Shown: piece by piece, positions 9,276 to 18,891 of the stretch
How positions within the stretch are numbered: the first letter of the stretch is position 1
Layout: each line of letters begins with the position of its first letter
Assembly (NCBI GenBank): GCA_964540905.1
Contig: CAZIOS010000018.1
Span: 1 to 48,228, forward strand
Length of the DNA stretch: 48,228 nucleotides
Direction of reading: 5' to 3'
Source of the DNA: VAYN01 sp964540905
Lineage (GTDB): Bacteria > Actinomycetota > Thermoleophilia > Solirubrobacterales > 70-9
The notes under the pieces: model-generated
Told to the model about the DNA's origin: nothing
Databases searched by the model: none
What the model saw: only the letters and a program-made list of their open reading frames with translations
Program-made: the position numbers and the translations under genes

Positions 9276-12200
9276 CTACCCGCCGTGGCGCCTATGCGCA
9301 CGGTGGGAGCTCTTGCGCTTCTTCGGGCACTGGGCCTTCAGGACCGGATGCGCTTCGTAGGTGTCGCCGTTGTGGGCGGTGTACTTGACGGTCGCCATCT
9401 GCGGGCGGGCGCAGATGTTGGTCGAGTTCACCAGCAGCCCCTTGTTGGCACCCTGCAGCTGCAGGGTGAGCTTGGTGAAGGGAGCGTCGGGGATGTATTC
9501 GAAGCTGTTGCGTATCCCTCCGTGGACCGAGTCGGTGCGCCCGTCGGCTTCCAGTTCGATCGGCTGGCTGGCCGGGCCCTTGAGGTCGGGCACCAGGTCC
9601 GGCAGCGTGTTGGAGGAGGAGCGCAGGTAGACGGGGCCGCTCAGCGGGTAGCTCAAAAGCGGGGTTTGCACCGTGGCGGTGCCGTAGACCGATTCGGCCG
9701 GGCATTCGTTTGCCGCGAACTGCACGCGCGTGCAGACGGTGCGGATGTGTTCCTGGGCGAGGAACTCCGAGTGCGGCAGGGCGACCGAGATCGAGGCCAG
9801 GTTGGCGTCGCCGGCGCGCGGCTCGAGCGTCGCGGTCAGCGCCGGGTGCTTGCCGCGCTTGATCCCGCCCTTCAGCGAGAGCGTCATCTTCGGCTTGAAG
9901 CCCAGGCGCCCGCATTCGCCGAGCTGGAAGCGGCTCTGCAGCGGCGTCGCCAGGCCGAAGGCGCTCATCAGCGTGCCGCCGAAGGAGCTCGGATCGCAGC
10001 TGGTCGGGTTGAGGGTGAATTCGGGCCGGTCCAGGCGCACCTGGACCGAGCGGACGTCGAGCGGGATGCCCTTGAGGATCGTCGGGATCGGGTCCGAGAC
10101 GGCGGTGATCTGGGCGGTGGTGCGGTTGACGTAGAGGGCGGTGCGCACGACCACGGTGCCGAGGTCGAAGGGCCCCGCCGTGGCCGGGGTGACGATCGCC
10201 AGGCTGAGCGGGGCTCCTTTGTAGGGGCCGGTCAGGTAGGCCTTGCCGGGGGCGTAGTAGGGGGCCGGGCCGGCGCCGGCGGCGACGCTGACGCTGCCCA
10301 CGTAGGAGGCCTGCGGGCAGGAGGGGTGGGCTTCCTCTTCGCGACCCGAGCTGGCTTCGGCTTGCTTTAGCGCCGCTTCGGGGCAGTAGGAGATGCCGGC
10401 GAGCTTGCCGAGCAGGCCTTCGGGCGGGGTCAGGGTGAGCGAGGAGAACTGCTGGGTGCCGTCGGCGCGGCGCAGGTTGACGACCAGGGGGCTGGAGGCG
10501 CCGGCGAGCGGGGAGACCGTGCCGGCGTCGAAGCTGGGCGAGCTGGGCTGTTCGGATTCCTTCGCCGGGCAGGCGCCGGAGGGGCCCTGTTCGATCGACC
10601 AGTGGTCCTCCGGGGTGGCGGGGGGGCCGGACTCCGGCGCCGACCAGGGCACGAGCGAGGAGGTGGTGACGTAGGTCCCGCAGGCCGCCGGGGTGCGCAG
10701 GGTGCCGCCGGGGCCGCCGAAGAAGTCGAGCTTGAAGTCTTCGACCGGCAGCTCGGGGTTTTCGGAGAAGGTGGCCGTCAGCTGTCCCGTCTGCGGGTCG
10801 GCGCTGACTTCGCCGGCCAGCTTCACCAGGACGCCGGTGGCGGGGTCGTCGACGACGATGTAGATGGCGAGGAAGGAGCCGAAGGGGTTGTCGTAGGGGG
10901 TGGCGATGTAGACGGCGCCGGGCAGCGGGTGTTCGACCAGCGGCGTGTCGACTTCGACCGTGCCCAGGCGAGCCGCGTCGGGGCAGCTGGGCTGGGCTTC
11001 GTCGAAGCGGATCGGCGTCCGGCCGATCGGGCTGGCGAGCCCGATCTGGGACGAGGAGCAGGCCTGCAGGCCGTTGCCGCCCGAGGGATTGATCGTCACT
11101 CCCTTCGGCAGGGTCACCGTCGCGTCTTTGAGATTGGCGGTGGCGAGGGTGGCCTGGCTCTCGTTCTGGGGGACGTGGAGGTCCACTTCCAGCCCCGATG
11201 GGGAGTCGGCGACGTTGGTCGTCGGGCGCGCCTTCAGCGTCGGCTGGAATTCCAGCGCTTCGCAGCCGGTGACGCCGACCGGGTTGCCTTCGGCGTCGGT
11301 CGTCTCGGCGCTGGTGGAAGCCGTCGCGCCGCTCTGCCAGGAGGTCGCCGTCGCCTCGGCGCTGAGCGAGCCCGAGCAGGCCGAGGGCATCGAGACGAAC
11401 GGCGTGGGGTCGGCGGGGACGGGGCAGCTGAGTGCGTAGTGGGAGCTCCCGTAGCCACAGACTTCACCGCGAACGTGATCGTGGGCCGGATCGGAGGTGT
11501 TCCCCCAGAAGTCGAAGGTGAAGGCGTCGATCCCCCCCAGCTGGGTGATGTCTTTCGTTTCCCCCTCGAGCGTGTAGTTGTCGGCTGCGTCGACCCCCCC
11601 GAGCACGTGGAAGAAGAAGCCCAGGCCGAGGGCGTTGAAGCTGAAGGAGGACGCGGTGCCCGGCGGCGCCACCACGTTGAAGATCGGGCTCGGTTCCCCC
11701 GCGTCGGGGAAGCCGAAGACCGTGGTCGAGGTCCCGAAGAAGCCGACCGCCGAGTCGGCGGGGCATTCGTTGGTCTCGAGCTGGGCCTCGGCGCACTTGG
11801 GCGTGGCGGCAGGGTTGAGGACGAGGCCCGGGGGCAGCGCCACTTTCACGTTGCGGAGGTTCTCGGGGGGCTGGATGTACCCGGTCTCCGGGTGAATGCT
11901 CATATCGATGCCCGCCCCGATGCGGAAGCTGAAGGGGTGAGCGCCGGCTTGGGTGACGGGGCCGCCTTCCACGTCGCTCAGAGAGGACTCGAGGTGCTGG
12001 AAGGCGAATGGCGGCGGGTCGGAGTCAAAGGGCGCTTCTTCGACCGCCGAGGCCGGCGCCGCGCCGCCACCCGAGACGGTGACGCGGTTGGTGACGACCG
12101 GCGGGCCCGAGGCAGGGGCCTGCACGGGTATCCAGGCGGTGAGGATTTCGTCGGGCACGACCGGGTCGGCGGCAACGCCGGTGAGGTGGCAGGTGACCGG

Positions 12201-12539
12201 CGGGCCGGCTTCGCAGTCGGCGCTGGCATGGTGATCGTTGACGATGAGGGCGTGCAGAAGTACCACCGTGGGGTTCGGCTGCAGGGTGAAGCCGGTCGGC
12301 AGTTCGTCGGTGATCGTTACGGTGCTGCCGTCGGTGGGGGCGCCGCCGGCGTTGACCGCCCTGATCATGTACATGTCTTCGCCGCCGCTGAGCCCCGGCA
12401 CGAGGTGCGCGGGGGCGGCGTGCGATTCCACCCGCCAGGCCGGCATCGGGCTGGTCGCGCCGGCCGGGGAAGCCGCGATTGCCGCTCCCACCGTCGCCAG
12501 GGCGAGCGTCGCGAGGAGGTTTCTGCTGCGGCGGATCAC
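9276..12539 (-). CDS. Large secreted Cys-repeat protein, paralogue of 3743-6943
   Basis: A 1087-residue protein. I chose the GTG at 12539: it overlaps the upstream TGA as GTGA and opens the signal peptide IRRSRNLLATLALATVGAA ... SPAGA; the longer open frame upstream lies inside the neighbouring gene. The N-terminal ~170 residues look like a DUF11-type repeat (TVTITDELPTGFTLQPNP), a module known from archaeal and bacterial surface proteins. The rest is the same unnamed Cys-containing repeat family as 3743-6943 (VALPPGLVLNP, VTLPKGVTINPSGG, VLVKLAGE, GPFDLGTVVV, FLAQEHIRTVCT, KGLLVNSTNIC). The end is basic (KKRKSSHRAHRRHGG). Likely an extracytoplasmic structural protein; the family has no name that I recognise. 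Confidence 0.85.
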   Translation of the reverse strand: MIRRSRNLLATLALATVGAAIAASPAGATSPMPAWRVESHAAPAHLVPGLSGGEDMYMIRAVNAGGAPTDGSTVTITDELPTGFTLQPNPTVVLLHALIVNDHHASADCEAGPPVTCHLTGVAADPVVPDEILTAWIPVQAPASGPPVVTNRVTVSGGGAAPASAVEEAPFDSDPPPFAFQHLESSLSDVEGGPVTQAGAHPFSFRIGAGIDMSIHPETGYIQPPENLRNVKVALPPGLVLNPAATPKCAEAQLETNECPADSAVGFFGTSTTVFGFPDAGEPSPIFNVVAPPGTASSFSFNALGLGFFFHVLGGVDAADNYTLEGETKDITQLGGIDAFTFDFWGNTSDPAHDHVRGEVCGYGSSHYALSCPVPADPTPFVSMPSACSGSLSAEATATSWQSGATASTSAETTDAEGNPVGVTGCEALEFQPTLKARPTTNVADSPSGLEVDLHVPQNESQATLATANLKDATVTLPKGVTINPSGGNGLQACSSSQIGLASPIGRTPIRFDEAQPSCPDAARLGTVEVDTPLVEHPLPGAVYIATPYDNPFGSFLAIYIVVDDPATGVLVKLAGEVSADPQTGQLTATFSENPELPVEDFKLDFFGGPGGTLRTPAACGTYVTTSSLVPWSAPESGPPATPEDHWSIEQGPSGACPAKESEQPSSPSFDAGTVSPLAGASSPLVVNLRRADGTQQFSSLTLTPPEGLLGKLAGISYCPEAALKQAEASSGREEEAHPSCPQASYVGSVSVAAGAGPAPYYAPGKAYLTGPYKGAPLSLAIVTPATAGPFDLGTVVVRTALYVNRTTAQITAVSDPIPTILKGIPLDVRSVQVRLDRPEFTLNPTSCDPSSFGGTLMSAFGLATPLQSRFQLGECGRLGFKPKMTLSLKGGIKRGKHPALTATLEPRAGDANLASISVALPHSEFLAQEHIRTVCTRVQFAANECPAESVYGTATVQTPLLSYPLSGPVYLRSSSNTLPDLVPDLKGPASQPIELEADGRTDSVHGGIRNSFEYIPDAPFTKLTLQLQGANKGLLVNSTNICARPQMATVKYTAHNGDTYEAHPVLKAQCPKKRKSSHRAHRRHGG

Positions 12540-15500
12540 TTGGAACCCCCCTTGTTGGAGCTTGCTTTTCGGTGGTGTCGGGAGTGGCGGTGGTGTCGCT
12601 TCTTGCGGTGGTGCTTCTTGCGCTGCTTTTCCTGCGCCGGCTGGTTGCCGGGCCCACTGAAGGCGGCGCTGCCCGCCCCGCTGCCCGCAGGGGCTTCGGT
12701 GCCCGCCGAGCGGCACTGTTCGGAGCTCCCGCAGGGCGGGGCCTGCACCTGGTTCTGCGAAGCCAGACCGCCGCCCACCCGCACGTCGTAGACGTCGTAG
12801 AGCTGGTCCTGATCCTGGGGAACGAGCTGGTCGGTGGTGCGGATGAAGACGTCATCGCCCGACGCCGAGGCGCCCACCAGCCAGGCCGGGTCGGCGCTCG
12901 TGCCGGTGGAGAGCAGGTAGACGCAGCCGCCGTTCTGGGCGCTGGAGCGACAGGAGCCGCTTCCGTCGGCCTCCCACTCGTAGACGTCCTGGCAGTGGTA
13001 GACGCCCGTCTTCTGGTGGAACTCGTTTTCGCGCACGTCGCAGCCGGCGTCGCCGTTGTCGTCGGCCCCGACCAGCTTGTCGGCGGTCTGGAAGAAGACC
13101 TGGTTGCCGTCGGCGGAGACGAAGCTGGGAAGCGGTTCCCCGGTCAGTGCGCCGTGGACGAACGACGCCGAGGGGTCGTATGGATCGACTTCCGTCGACG
13201 CCGACGGCGGAGCGCCCGTGGGGTCGCAGGAGACGCAGGTCACGCCGGCATCGCCGGGGTGATAGCGGTAGATCTCGGCACAGGGGGCGGAGCTCGTGTT
13301 TGCGCCCTGGTTGAGGTTGCACGGGCCGGTGTTGTCGTAGGCGGTGAGCGGCGCGACGCTTCGCAAGGCGAGGGTGCCGTCTTCGGCGACCTGCGCCGGC
13401 CTGGCCGTGTAAGAGTTGCCCGGGAAGACGTCACCCAGGGAGATCCGCGCCACGTCCACCGGCGCGCCGCCGTCGTGCGACAGGTAGAGCTGGCAGCTGC
13501 CGGTGCCGGTGCCGGTCGCGCTATTGAACCGGCAGTTGCCCGCCGGAGCGCCAGGGGCGAGCCTGCCGTTGGCGGCGAAGTACACGTAGGAGCCGTCGGG
13601 GGAGGCACCCACCATGGCCTGGACGTCGGCGTCGAGCGGGTCGGCGCTGGAGTCGACGGTCAGGTCGGTGAGCTGGCCCGAGGAGGTGTGGTAGGCGTAG
13701 AGGTCAGAGCCCTGGCCCGAGCCGCCGCATTCGTCGGCGGCGGTGGATACGGCGGTGGAGTCGTCGGTCAGCTGCTCACAGCTGCTGAAGTAGACGACCG
13801 AGCCGTCCTTGCCGACGGCTTCCAGCCGGGCGGGCTTCTGGCCGTTGGGGTCGGTGCCGCCCGGACCGGCGCCGTTGGTCTTCTGGGAAGCCGAGACCTG
13901 GACCGTTTCGGCCCCGTCGAGGCGCATGTAGATGCGGTGCGTGTCCTGTTCCGCGAAGACGACCTTCGAGCCGTCGGCGGAGATCGTGGCTTTCCCGAAT
14001 ATCTGCTGCAGTGACACGACGCCGTGTGGCGACGCCGCGCAAGCCGGTCCGCCGCTGTCGTCGCACGAGCTCGCCGGCGGGACCGGCGCCCGGTCGGCGA
14101 GGCTGAGCGTGCCGTGGTCGTATTCGTAGAGGTTGGCGGCCCCCGTGAGCCCGGTGAGGTCCACGGCGTCGGGCGTGAAGGCGCGGGGGGATTCGAGCAG
14201 GAAGCGGTCGGGGTCGGCCGAGAAGGCGCCGGCCTGGGCGCCGAAACCAGAGATCGATCCGGACGCCGAGAAGGGGCTGGTCCAGGTCCCGGTGCTGAGG
14301 TTCCCGACGTAGAAGTCGCCGGTGAACGGGTCGACGCTGACCGACCTGGTCAGGTCCGCGTTCCAACCGGCGATGGAGATGCGATGCGCCACGGGAAGCA
14401 CCGGCGTGAAGCTGCCCGTGACCCAGCCCGAGGGGCCGCGGTGGGCGAGCACGGGGGCCGGTTCGGAGGAGCCGCCGCTGGCGGTGGGCAGGCCGGCGAT
14501 CCCGGCAAAAGTGACGGCGTTGCCGTCGGCGGCCACCTGCGCGAAGGCCCTGGAGGTGAGCACGTTGGCGCCGTGCTTGTCGACCGGCGAGACCTGCTCG
14601 TAGGCGCGGCAGTCGGGCAGCTTGGCCGAGGCCCCGCCGCGGAACTGTTCGTTGGGGCAGGGTTCGAAGCCGGGCCCGGAGACGTAAGTCGTGAAGGTGC
14701 CCTGACCGGTGACCGACGCATCGGAGTTATGAGCGACGATACGGAAGTGGTACTCGGTGGACGGCGAGAGTCCGGTGAGGTCCTGATGGACCGGGACGAG
14801 GGTGTTTCCTGAGCCGATCAGACTCGGCGCCGCCGGGACCGACTGGGCGCCGGAGAAGCCGTTTGCCTGGAAGCCGGCGTCATCGACGTACTGGAACTGG
14901 TAGGTCGTTTCCAGCCCCTCGGGGTTGACCGAGGCGCTCAGCCTCGCGCCGGTGTCGGAAATATGGGAGGCGCTGACTTCGGTGAGCCTGGGGCCGAGGG
15001 TTTCGAAGGCCTGGTCCGGGCCCGTGGCCGTGCCGCCGGGCTGGGCGTTCTTGGCGACGATCCGCGAGTGGTAGGTGGCGCCGCCTTCGAGGCCGCTCAC
15101 ATCGGCGTGCACGGCGACGTCGCCCGAGCCCGAGCCCGGATTCGCCGCGCAGGGATGTTCCTCCGCCGGGGTGACCTCGGTGAAGCCGCTGGCTTCGAAC
15201 TGGGAGTTGGGGACGACCTCGAAGTGGCAGTCGGTCACCTGGAAGCCCTCGGGGTCGACCTTGGCGTTGAGGGTGACCGAGTCGCCGCTGATCGCGCTCG
15301 GGGGCTGCGTGGTGATCGTCGGTGGGGCTAGCGTGTCGCCCGGGGCGAAGATGTGGACCTTGTGGTCCGCTTCGTCCGATACGTAGACGTAGTGACTCGT
15401 CGGGTCGACGGCGACGCCAGTCAGTTGGGACGAAGGAACACCATCGCCAAAGTTGTAGGAATGCGAGTTGTCCGGTCCCCAAGCCGAGATCACCTGACCG

Positions 15501-18369
15501 GCGTCGATGTAGGCCGTGCCGGTCGAGCTGTCGACCGCGATTTGATTGGTGTTGCCGCCCTGGTTGACGTCCAGCCCCGTCGTCTGGGTGTACGTCGGGG
15601 CGTCCCGGCGAGAATCGCCCTGTCCGCCGCCGTGCCCTTCGTATAGATCGTCACCCGCGTTGAACGCAAGGACGCATGGGAAGAACGCGTTGAGGGAAGA
15701 CTGACGGGCCCCGTTCGGGCCATAGCGAAGAAGCGGAGCTGCATTGGCCCCAGCCTCGTCGGAAACCCAGATGCGACCGGTGGAGTCCACGGCCATGCCG
15801 CATGGGTGAGAGGACGGCAGGAAATCGGGGTTTGCCGTGACGTCGATCGGGAAGTTGCCGCCAAGCGCCGTGCCGCTCGAGTCGAAGCCGTAGACCTTTT
15901 CCGAGGTGAGCAGGTAGAGATGCTCGGCCGAGGCGGTGGAGCTGTTGTCGACCGTGATTTCGCGTCCCGCGGGAGCGGCAAGAGGGTTGAAGCCGGAGAC
16001 GGCTGAGAGGGCAGGCGGCGCCGAGGCGTCGAAGCCGTAGATCCCGGCGCCGGTCTCGACGTAGAGGCGCTGGTTGGCCTGGTCGAAGGCAAGCTTGCCT
16101 GGGCCGCCGGCAAAGGAGCTGCCGGCGGTGCCGTCCGAGCCCACCGCCGCCACTTCGGTGGGGGCCGTGGTCTGGAAGGCCGACGGATTCACGACGCGGT
16201 CGGCGCTGCTGACTTCACCGGCGCCGGCGGTGTTGAGCCGCAGGCGCACGTGGTAGCCGATGCCGGGGTTGAGGTTGTTGAGGAAGGCGCTGACGCTGGC
16301 GGCGGAGCTGAAGGAGTTGCCCTCCGCGCAGGGCACGCTGCCGCCGCTGTAGGAGGTGGTGAGGCCCCAGTCGAAGTGGCATTCGGTGACGTCCAGTGCC
16401 GGGTCGCCTTCGGGATTGAAGTGCCCGTTCAAGGTGAGGTCGGTGTGGTGCAGATTGGTGGCGGCGTTGACTTCGATCGGGAAGGCAACGGTCGTGAAGC
16501 TCTTGTCGGCCCCGGTGTATTCGCCGGCGGAGGCGGTGTCGACGTGCAGGCGGAAGTGGTAGGTCGTGCCGGGGTGGAGGCCGGGCAGCAGGGCGCTTAC
16601 CGAGGCGGCGGAGCTGAAGGAGTTGCCCTCCGCGCAGGGCACGCTGCCGCCGCCGTAGGAGGTGTCGGTGCCCCATTCGAAGCTGCAGTCGGCGACTTCG
16701 AAGGCGGAGAGGCCCTGTGGGTCGAAGTGGCCGTGGAGGGTTGCGTCAACGTGGTGGATCGCAGTCGCGGCGTCGGAGAAGGCGAACTCATCGGTAGCGA
16801 AGCTGACCGTGCCCCCGTCGAAGGTCCCCTGCGCGTCGCCGACGACGACACGAGCGTCATACGACGTCCCGGCCGTCAGCCCGCTGATGTCTGCCGACAC
16901 CGCCACAGCCGTGGACCCGCTGCCCGGAGACGGGGAGCAGGGAGCGCTCTGAGCGCCGCTGAAGCCGTTTGCCTGAAAGTCGGCGTCGTCGGTGTACTCG
17001 AAGTGGCAATCGGTGATCGCGTTGCCGTGGGGGTTGACCGAGGCGTTCAGGGTGGCGCTGTCGAGGCCGACGGCGGTGGCGGGCTGCGTGTTGGGGCTCG
17101 GCGGCGGGGCGATCGACCCACCGACAGATGGGGTGTAGACATCCACCTTGTTGGCCACCGGATCGGAGACGTAGGCCTTGCCGCCTTCGNNNNNNNNNNN
17201 NNNNNNNNNNNNNNNNNNNNNNNNNNNNNNNNNNNNNNNNNNNNNNNNNNNNNNNNNNNNNNNNNNNNNNNNNNNNNNNNNNNNNNNNNGTAGACATCCA
17301 CCTTGTTGGCCACCGGATCGGAGACGTAGGCCTTGCCGCCTTCGCCCATCACGGCGACGCCGGGTGAGTAGGTGGAGGTGGGGCCGGTGCCAAATTCGCC
17401 TTCGCCGAAGGTATAGAGGGAGCTGCCGGCGGAGTTGAAGACGTGGATGCGGTCGCCCTCGTCGACGTAGACGTCGCCGTTGGAGGGATCGACGGCAACT
17501 TCACTGGGATGACGGGAGTCGAGCAGCGTGCCGTTGACGTGCGGCGGCGTGCCGGTGGCGAAGTCGGAGGCGTTGTAGGTGAGGATGCTTTCGCGGTTGT
17601 AGGTGTAGCCGGTGTAGACCTTGCCGTCATTGGCCGCGATGCCGCAGGGTTCGACGGAGGTTTCGATGCCACCCGAGTAGTCGGACTCCTGGACGGTGGA
17701 GCCCGAGGGGCTGTAGCGCCAGACGCCGGGGGCTTCGAGGTCGGCGACGTAGACGTCCCCGTTGGACTGGTCCACCGCCACGCCGCAGGCGAAGGTGAAG
17801 CTGCCGTTGGGGGTGCCCGAGCCGGTCAGGGTGGTGAGCGGCGCGCCGCTGTGGGCGTAGACGCGCACGGCGCCGTTGCCGTCGGTGAGGTAGATGTCGC
17901 CGTTGGTGGGGCCTCCGGAGCTGTCGACCGCGACCTCGGCGAAGTCATGGTCGTAGGTATCGAGGGGCAGGCCGGTGATCTCATTGGTGCCGGCCCCCGG
18001 TCCGGCGGTGAAGTTTTCCGGGTTGCCCGAGGAGTCGAAGCGGTCCAGCGAGTCGTTGGAGTAGTCGATGACGTAGACGTCGCCGGTGGACTGGTCGACG
18101 GTGAGCTGGCGCGGGCTCTGGCCCGAGAAGGTGCCGAAGGAGGACTTGGGCAGGCGGGTGCTGGCGGAGGCTGAGGGAGCCAGCGCGAGCACGGCCAGGG
18201 CGGCGATGGCGAGCGCCAGCAGCGCCGCGCGTCCGCGTGAGGGCGCACCGCTCCCGTCGCTGCCCGCGGACGGACCACGCCCGGCGAAGGCTCCACGGGC
18301 AGCCGAGCCGGGGCCACAGCCCGTGCTCGACTTCGATCCCGCGGACGGTGCCTTCGCGTGGCGTCTCAC
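12536..18369 (-). CDS. Giant secreted NHL/FnIII/TolB-like surface protein (split only by an assembly gap)
   Basis: This is the first gene of the operon, starting at GTG 18369 with a good ribosome-binding site (AAGGAGAG ~10 nt upstream). The N-terminus has a long basic leader of ~45 residues and then a hydrophobic segment ending PSASAS (~70). NHL blades follow (DQSTGDVYVIDYSND, DQSNGDVYVADLEA, DPSNGDVYVDEGDRI) up to ~360. Next come three FnIII-like modules (~375-680), a second NHL propeller (~680-960), two more FnIII-like modules (~965-1185), a TolB-like domain starting at LPDCRAYEQVSPVD, and the tail KKHHRKKRHHRHSRHHRK. The 100 Ns plus a duplicated 55 bp interrupt it. Removing both leaves 5679 bp, an exact 1893 codons that read in frame as ...VDVY-TPS..., so I treat it as one intact gene of 1892 residues. 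Confidence 0.88.
16298..16653. repeat. 50-bp exact direct repeat inside FnIII modules
   Basis: The segments 16298-16347 and 16604-16653 are identical over 50 bp. Both encode the same protein stretch (SVPCAEGNSFSSAASVSA) in consecutive FnIII-like modules of the giant secreted protein. Flanking sequence has diverged, so this is a conserved core of a tandem module duplication or a recent gene-conversion tract. Confidence 0.85.
17135..17344. repeat. 55-bp identical sequence flanking the N run
   Basis: Bases 17135-17189, directly left of the Ns, are identical to 17290-17344, directly right of them. The two contig ends therefore overlap by 55 bp and were scaffolded without being merged. A 55-bp end overlap is what a de Bruijn graph assembly with k=55 leaves; that explanation is inference. 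Confidence 0.9.
17190..17289. other. Assembly gap of 100 Ns, probably false
   Basis: Exactly 100 Ns, the usual placeholder for a gap of unknown size. Because the flanks are the same 55 bp and the reading frame closes perfectly once the gap and one copy are removed, there is probably no missing sequence. A hidden tandem copy of the NHL repeat cannot be excluded from sequence alone. Confidence 0.9.
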
Positions 18370-18473
18370 GTGCGTCTCTCTCCTTGTCCCTGAGCCCCTG
18401 CCAGCCGCTACGCGGCGAGCTGGAGGCTCCTCTTGCTGTGGTTGAAGCTCAGGCCGCTCCGGTGAAAGAAGCG

Positions 18474-18488
18474 GCAGTTTGAAACTGC
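18474..18488. promoter_or_regulatory. 15-bp palindrome, candidate TetR operator
   Basis: GCAGTTT-G-AAACTGC is a perfect 7-bp inverted repeat around one base, about 105 bp upstream of the giant operon's first start codon. Size and symmetry suit a TetR-family dimer, and a tandem TetR protein is encoded just across the spacer. There is no T-run after it, so it is unlikely to be a terminator. Binding is a hypothesis. Confidence 0.4.
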
Positions 18489-18529
18489 GGCGGTGGGTGT
18501 TCGGAAGTCGGTGGCGGAGGTGGAGCGGC

Positions 18530-18588
18530 CGCGGGCGGCCCGTGCCAGGGAGCCGGGACGGACCCCGCGGGCCTGGGGGCCGCCCGCG
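18530..18588. other. GC-rich long hairpin with direct repeat
   Basis: An 11-bp stem (18530-18540 with 18578-18588) encloses a second small stem (CCAGG 18545-18549 with CCTGG 18572-18576). The 13-mer GACCCCGCGGGCC occurs at 18561-18573 and again at 18599-18611. It lies in the leader of the operon or upstream of its promoter. It could be an attenuator-like RNA structure or only low-complexity GC sequence. Confidence 0.35.
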
Positions 18589-18862
18589 CCGCTCCTGCGA
18601 CCCCGCGGGCCAGGGAGAGCCACGGGCGCCGGGGGGGAGAATTCACTGCGGGTAGGCACCCGCTGGGTGAATCCGGTTGCCGAAATCGGTGTCCTCACGA
18701 ACTGCCTCTCCATCGTCCCGAGCCCCTTGCCGACCGCCTTTCCCGCGGTCCCTGTGAGGCTCTATTTCCCTTGTAAACCCTTGCCGTCGGGTCCCAACGT
18801 CCTCTTCGCTCTGCTTGGAGGCCGCAACGCGACGGCCTCTGAAGATAAACAGATCGGCCTAT

Positions 18863-18891
18863 TTGTGTCAAGTACGAAGTGGGACTATCCT
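18863..18891 (+). promoter_or_regulatory. Possible promoter for the tandem TetR gene
   Basis: TTGTGT at 18863 and TATCCT at 18886 are separated by 17 bp, a sigma-70-like layout, in the least GC-rich part of the spacer. Transcription would start near 18898, giving a leader of ~140 nt to the chosen ATG at 19037. A TAGGGT hexamer at 19021-19026, 10 nt before that ATG, is an alternative. Confidence 0.4.

Noticed and set aside
6925..9360. Long plus-strand open frame opposite the 772-residue secreted protein
   Set aside because: A GC-rich shadow frame. The minus-strand frame has export signal, propeller repeats and normal codon bias; the opposite frame shows no domain.
16298..16653. Repeats considered as a CRISPR array
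   Set aside because: Only two copies, 306 bp apart and inside a coding frame; no spacers of regular size and no cas gene.
12536..18369. Giant gene read as two partial genes or a frameshifted pseudogene
   Set aside because: The apparent break comes only from the Ns and a duplicated 55 bp. The frame closes exactly when the artefact is removed.
2349..18369. LPxTG sortase or PEP-CTERM-type sorting signals at the ends of the surface proteins
   Set aside because: No LPxTG-like motif and no hydrophobic segment before the basic tails, so neither known sorting class fits.
18408..18713. Minus-strand ORF in the regulatory spacer (also plus-strand 18493-18999)
   Set aside because: Composition and codon bias are not coding-like, and the region is dense in hairpins and repeats. 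Kept as regulatory sequence.
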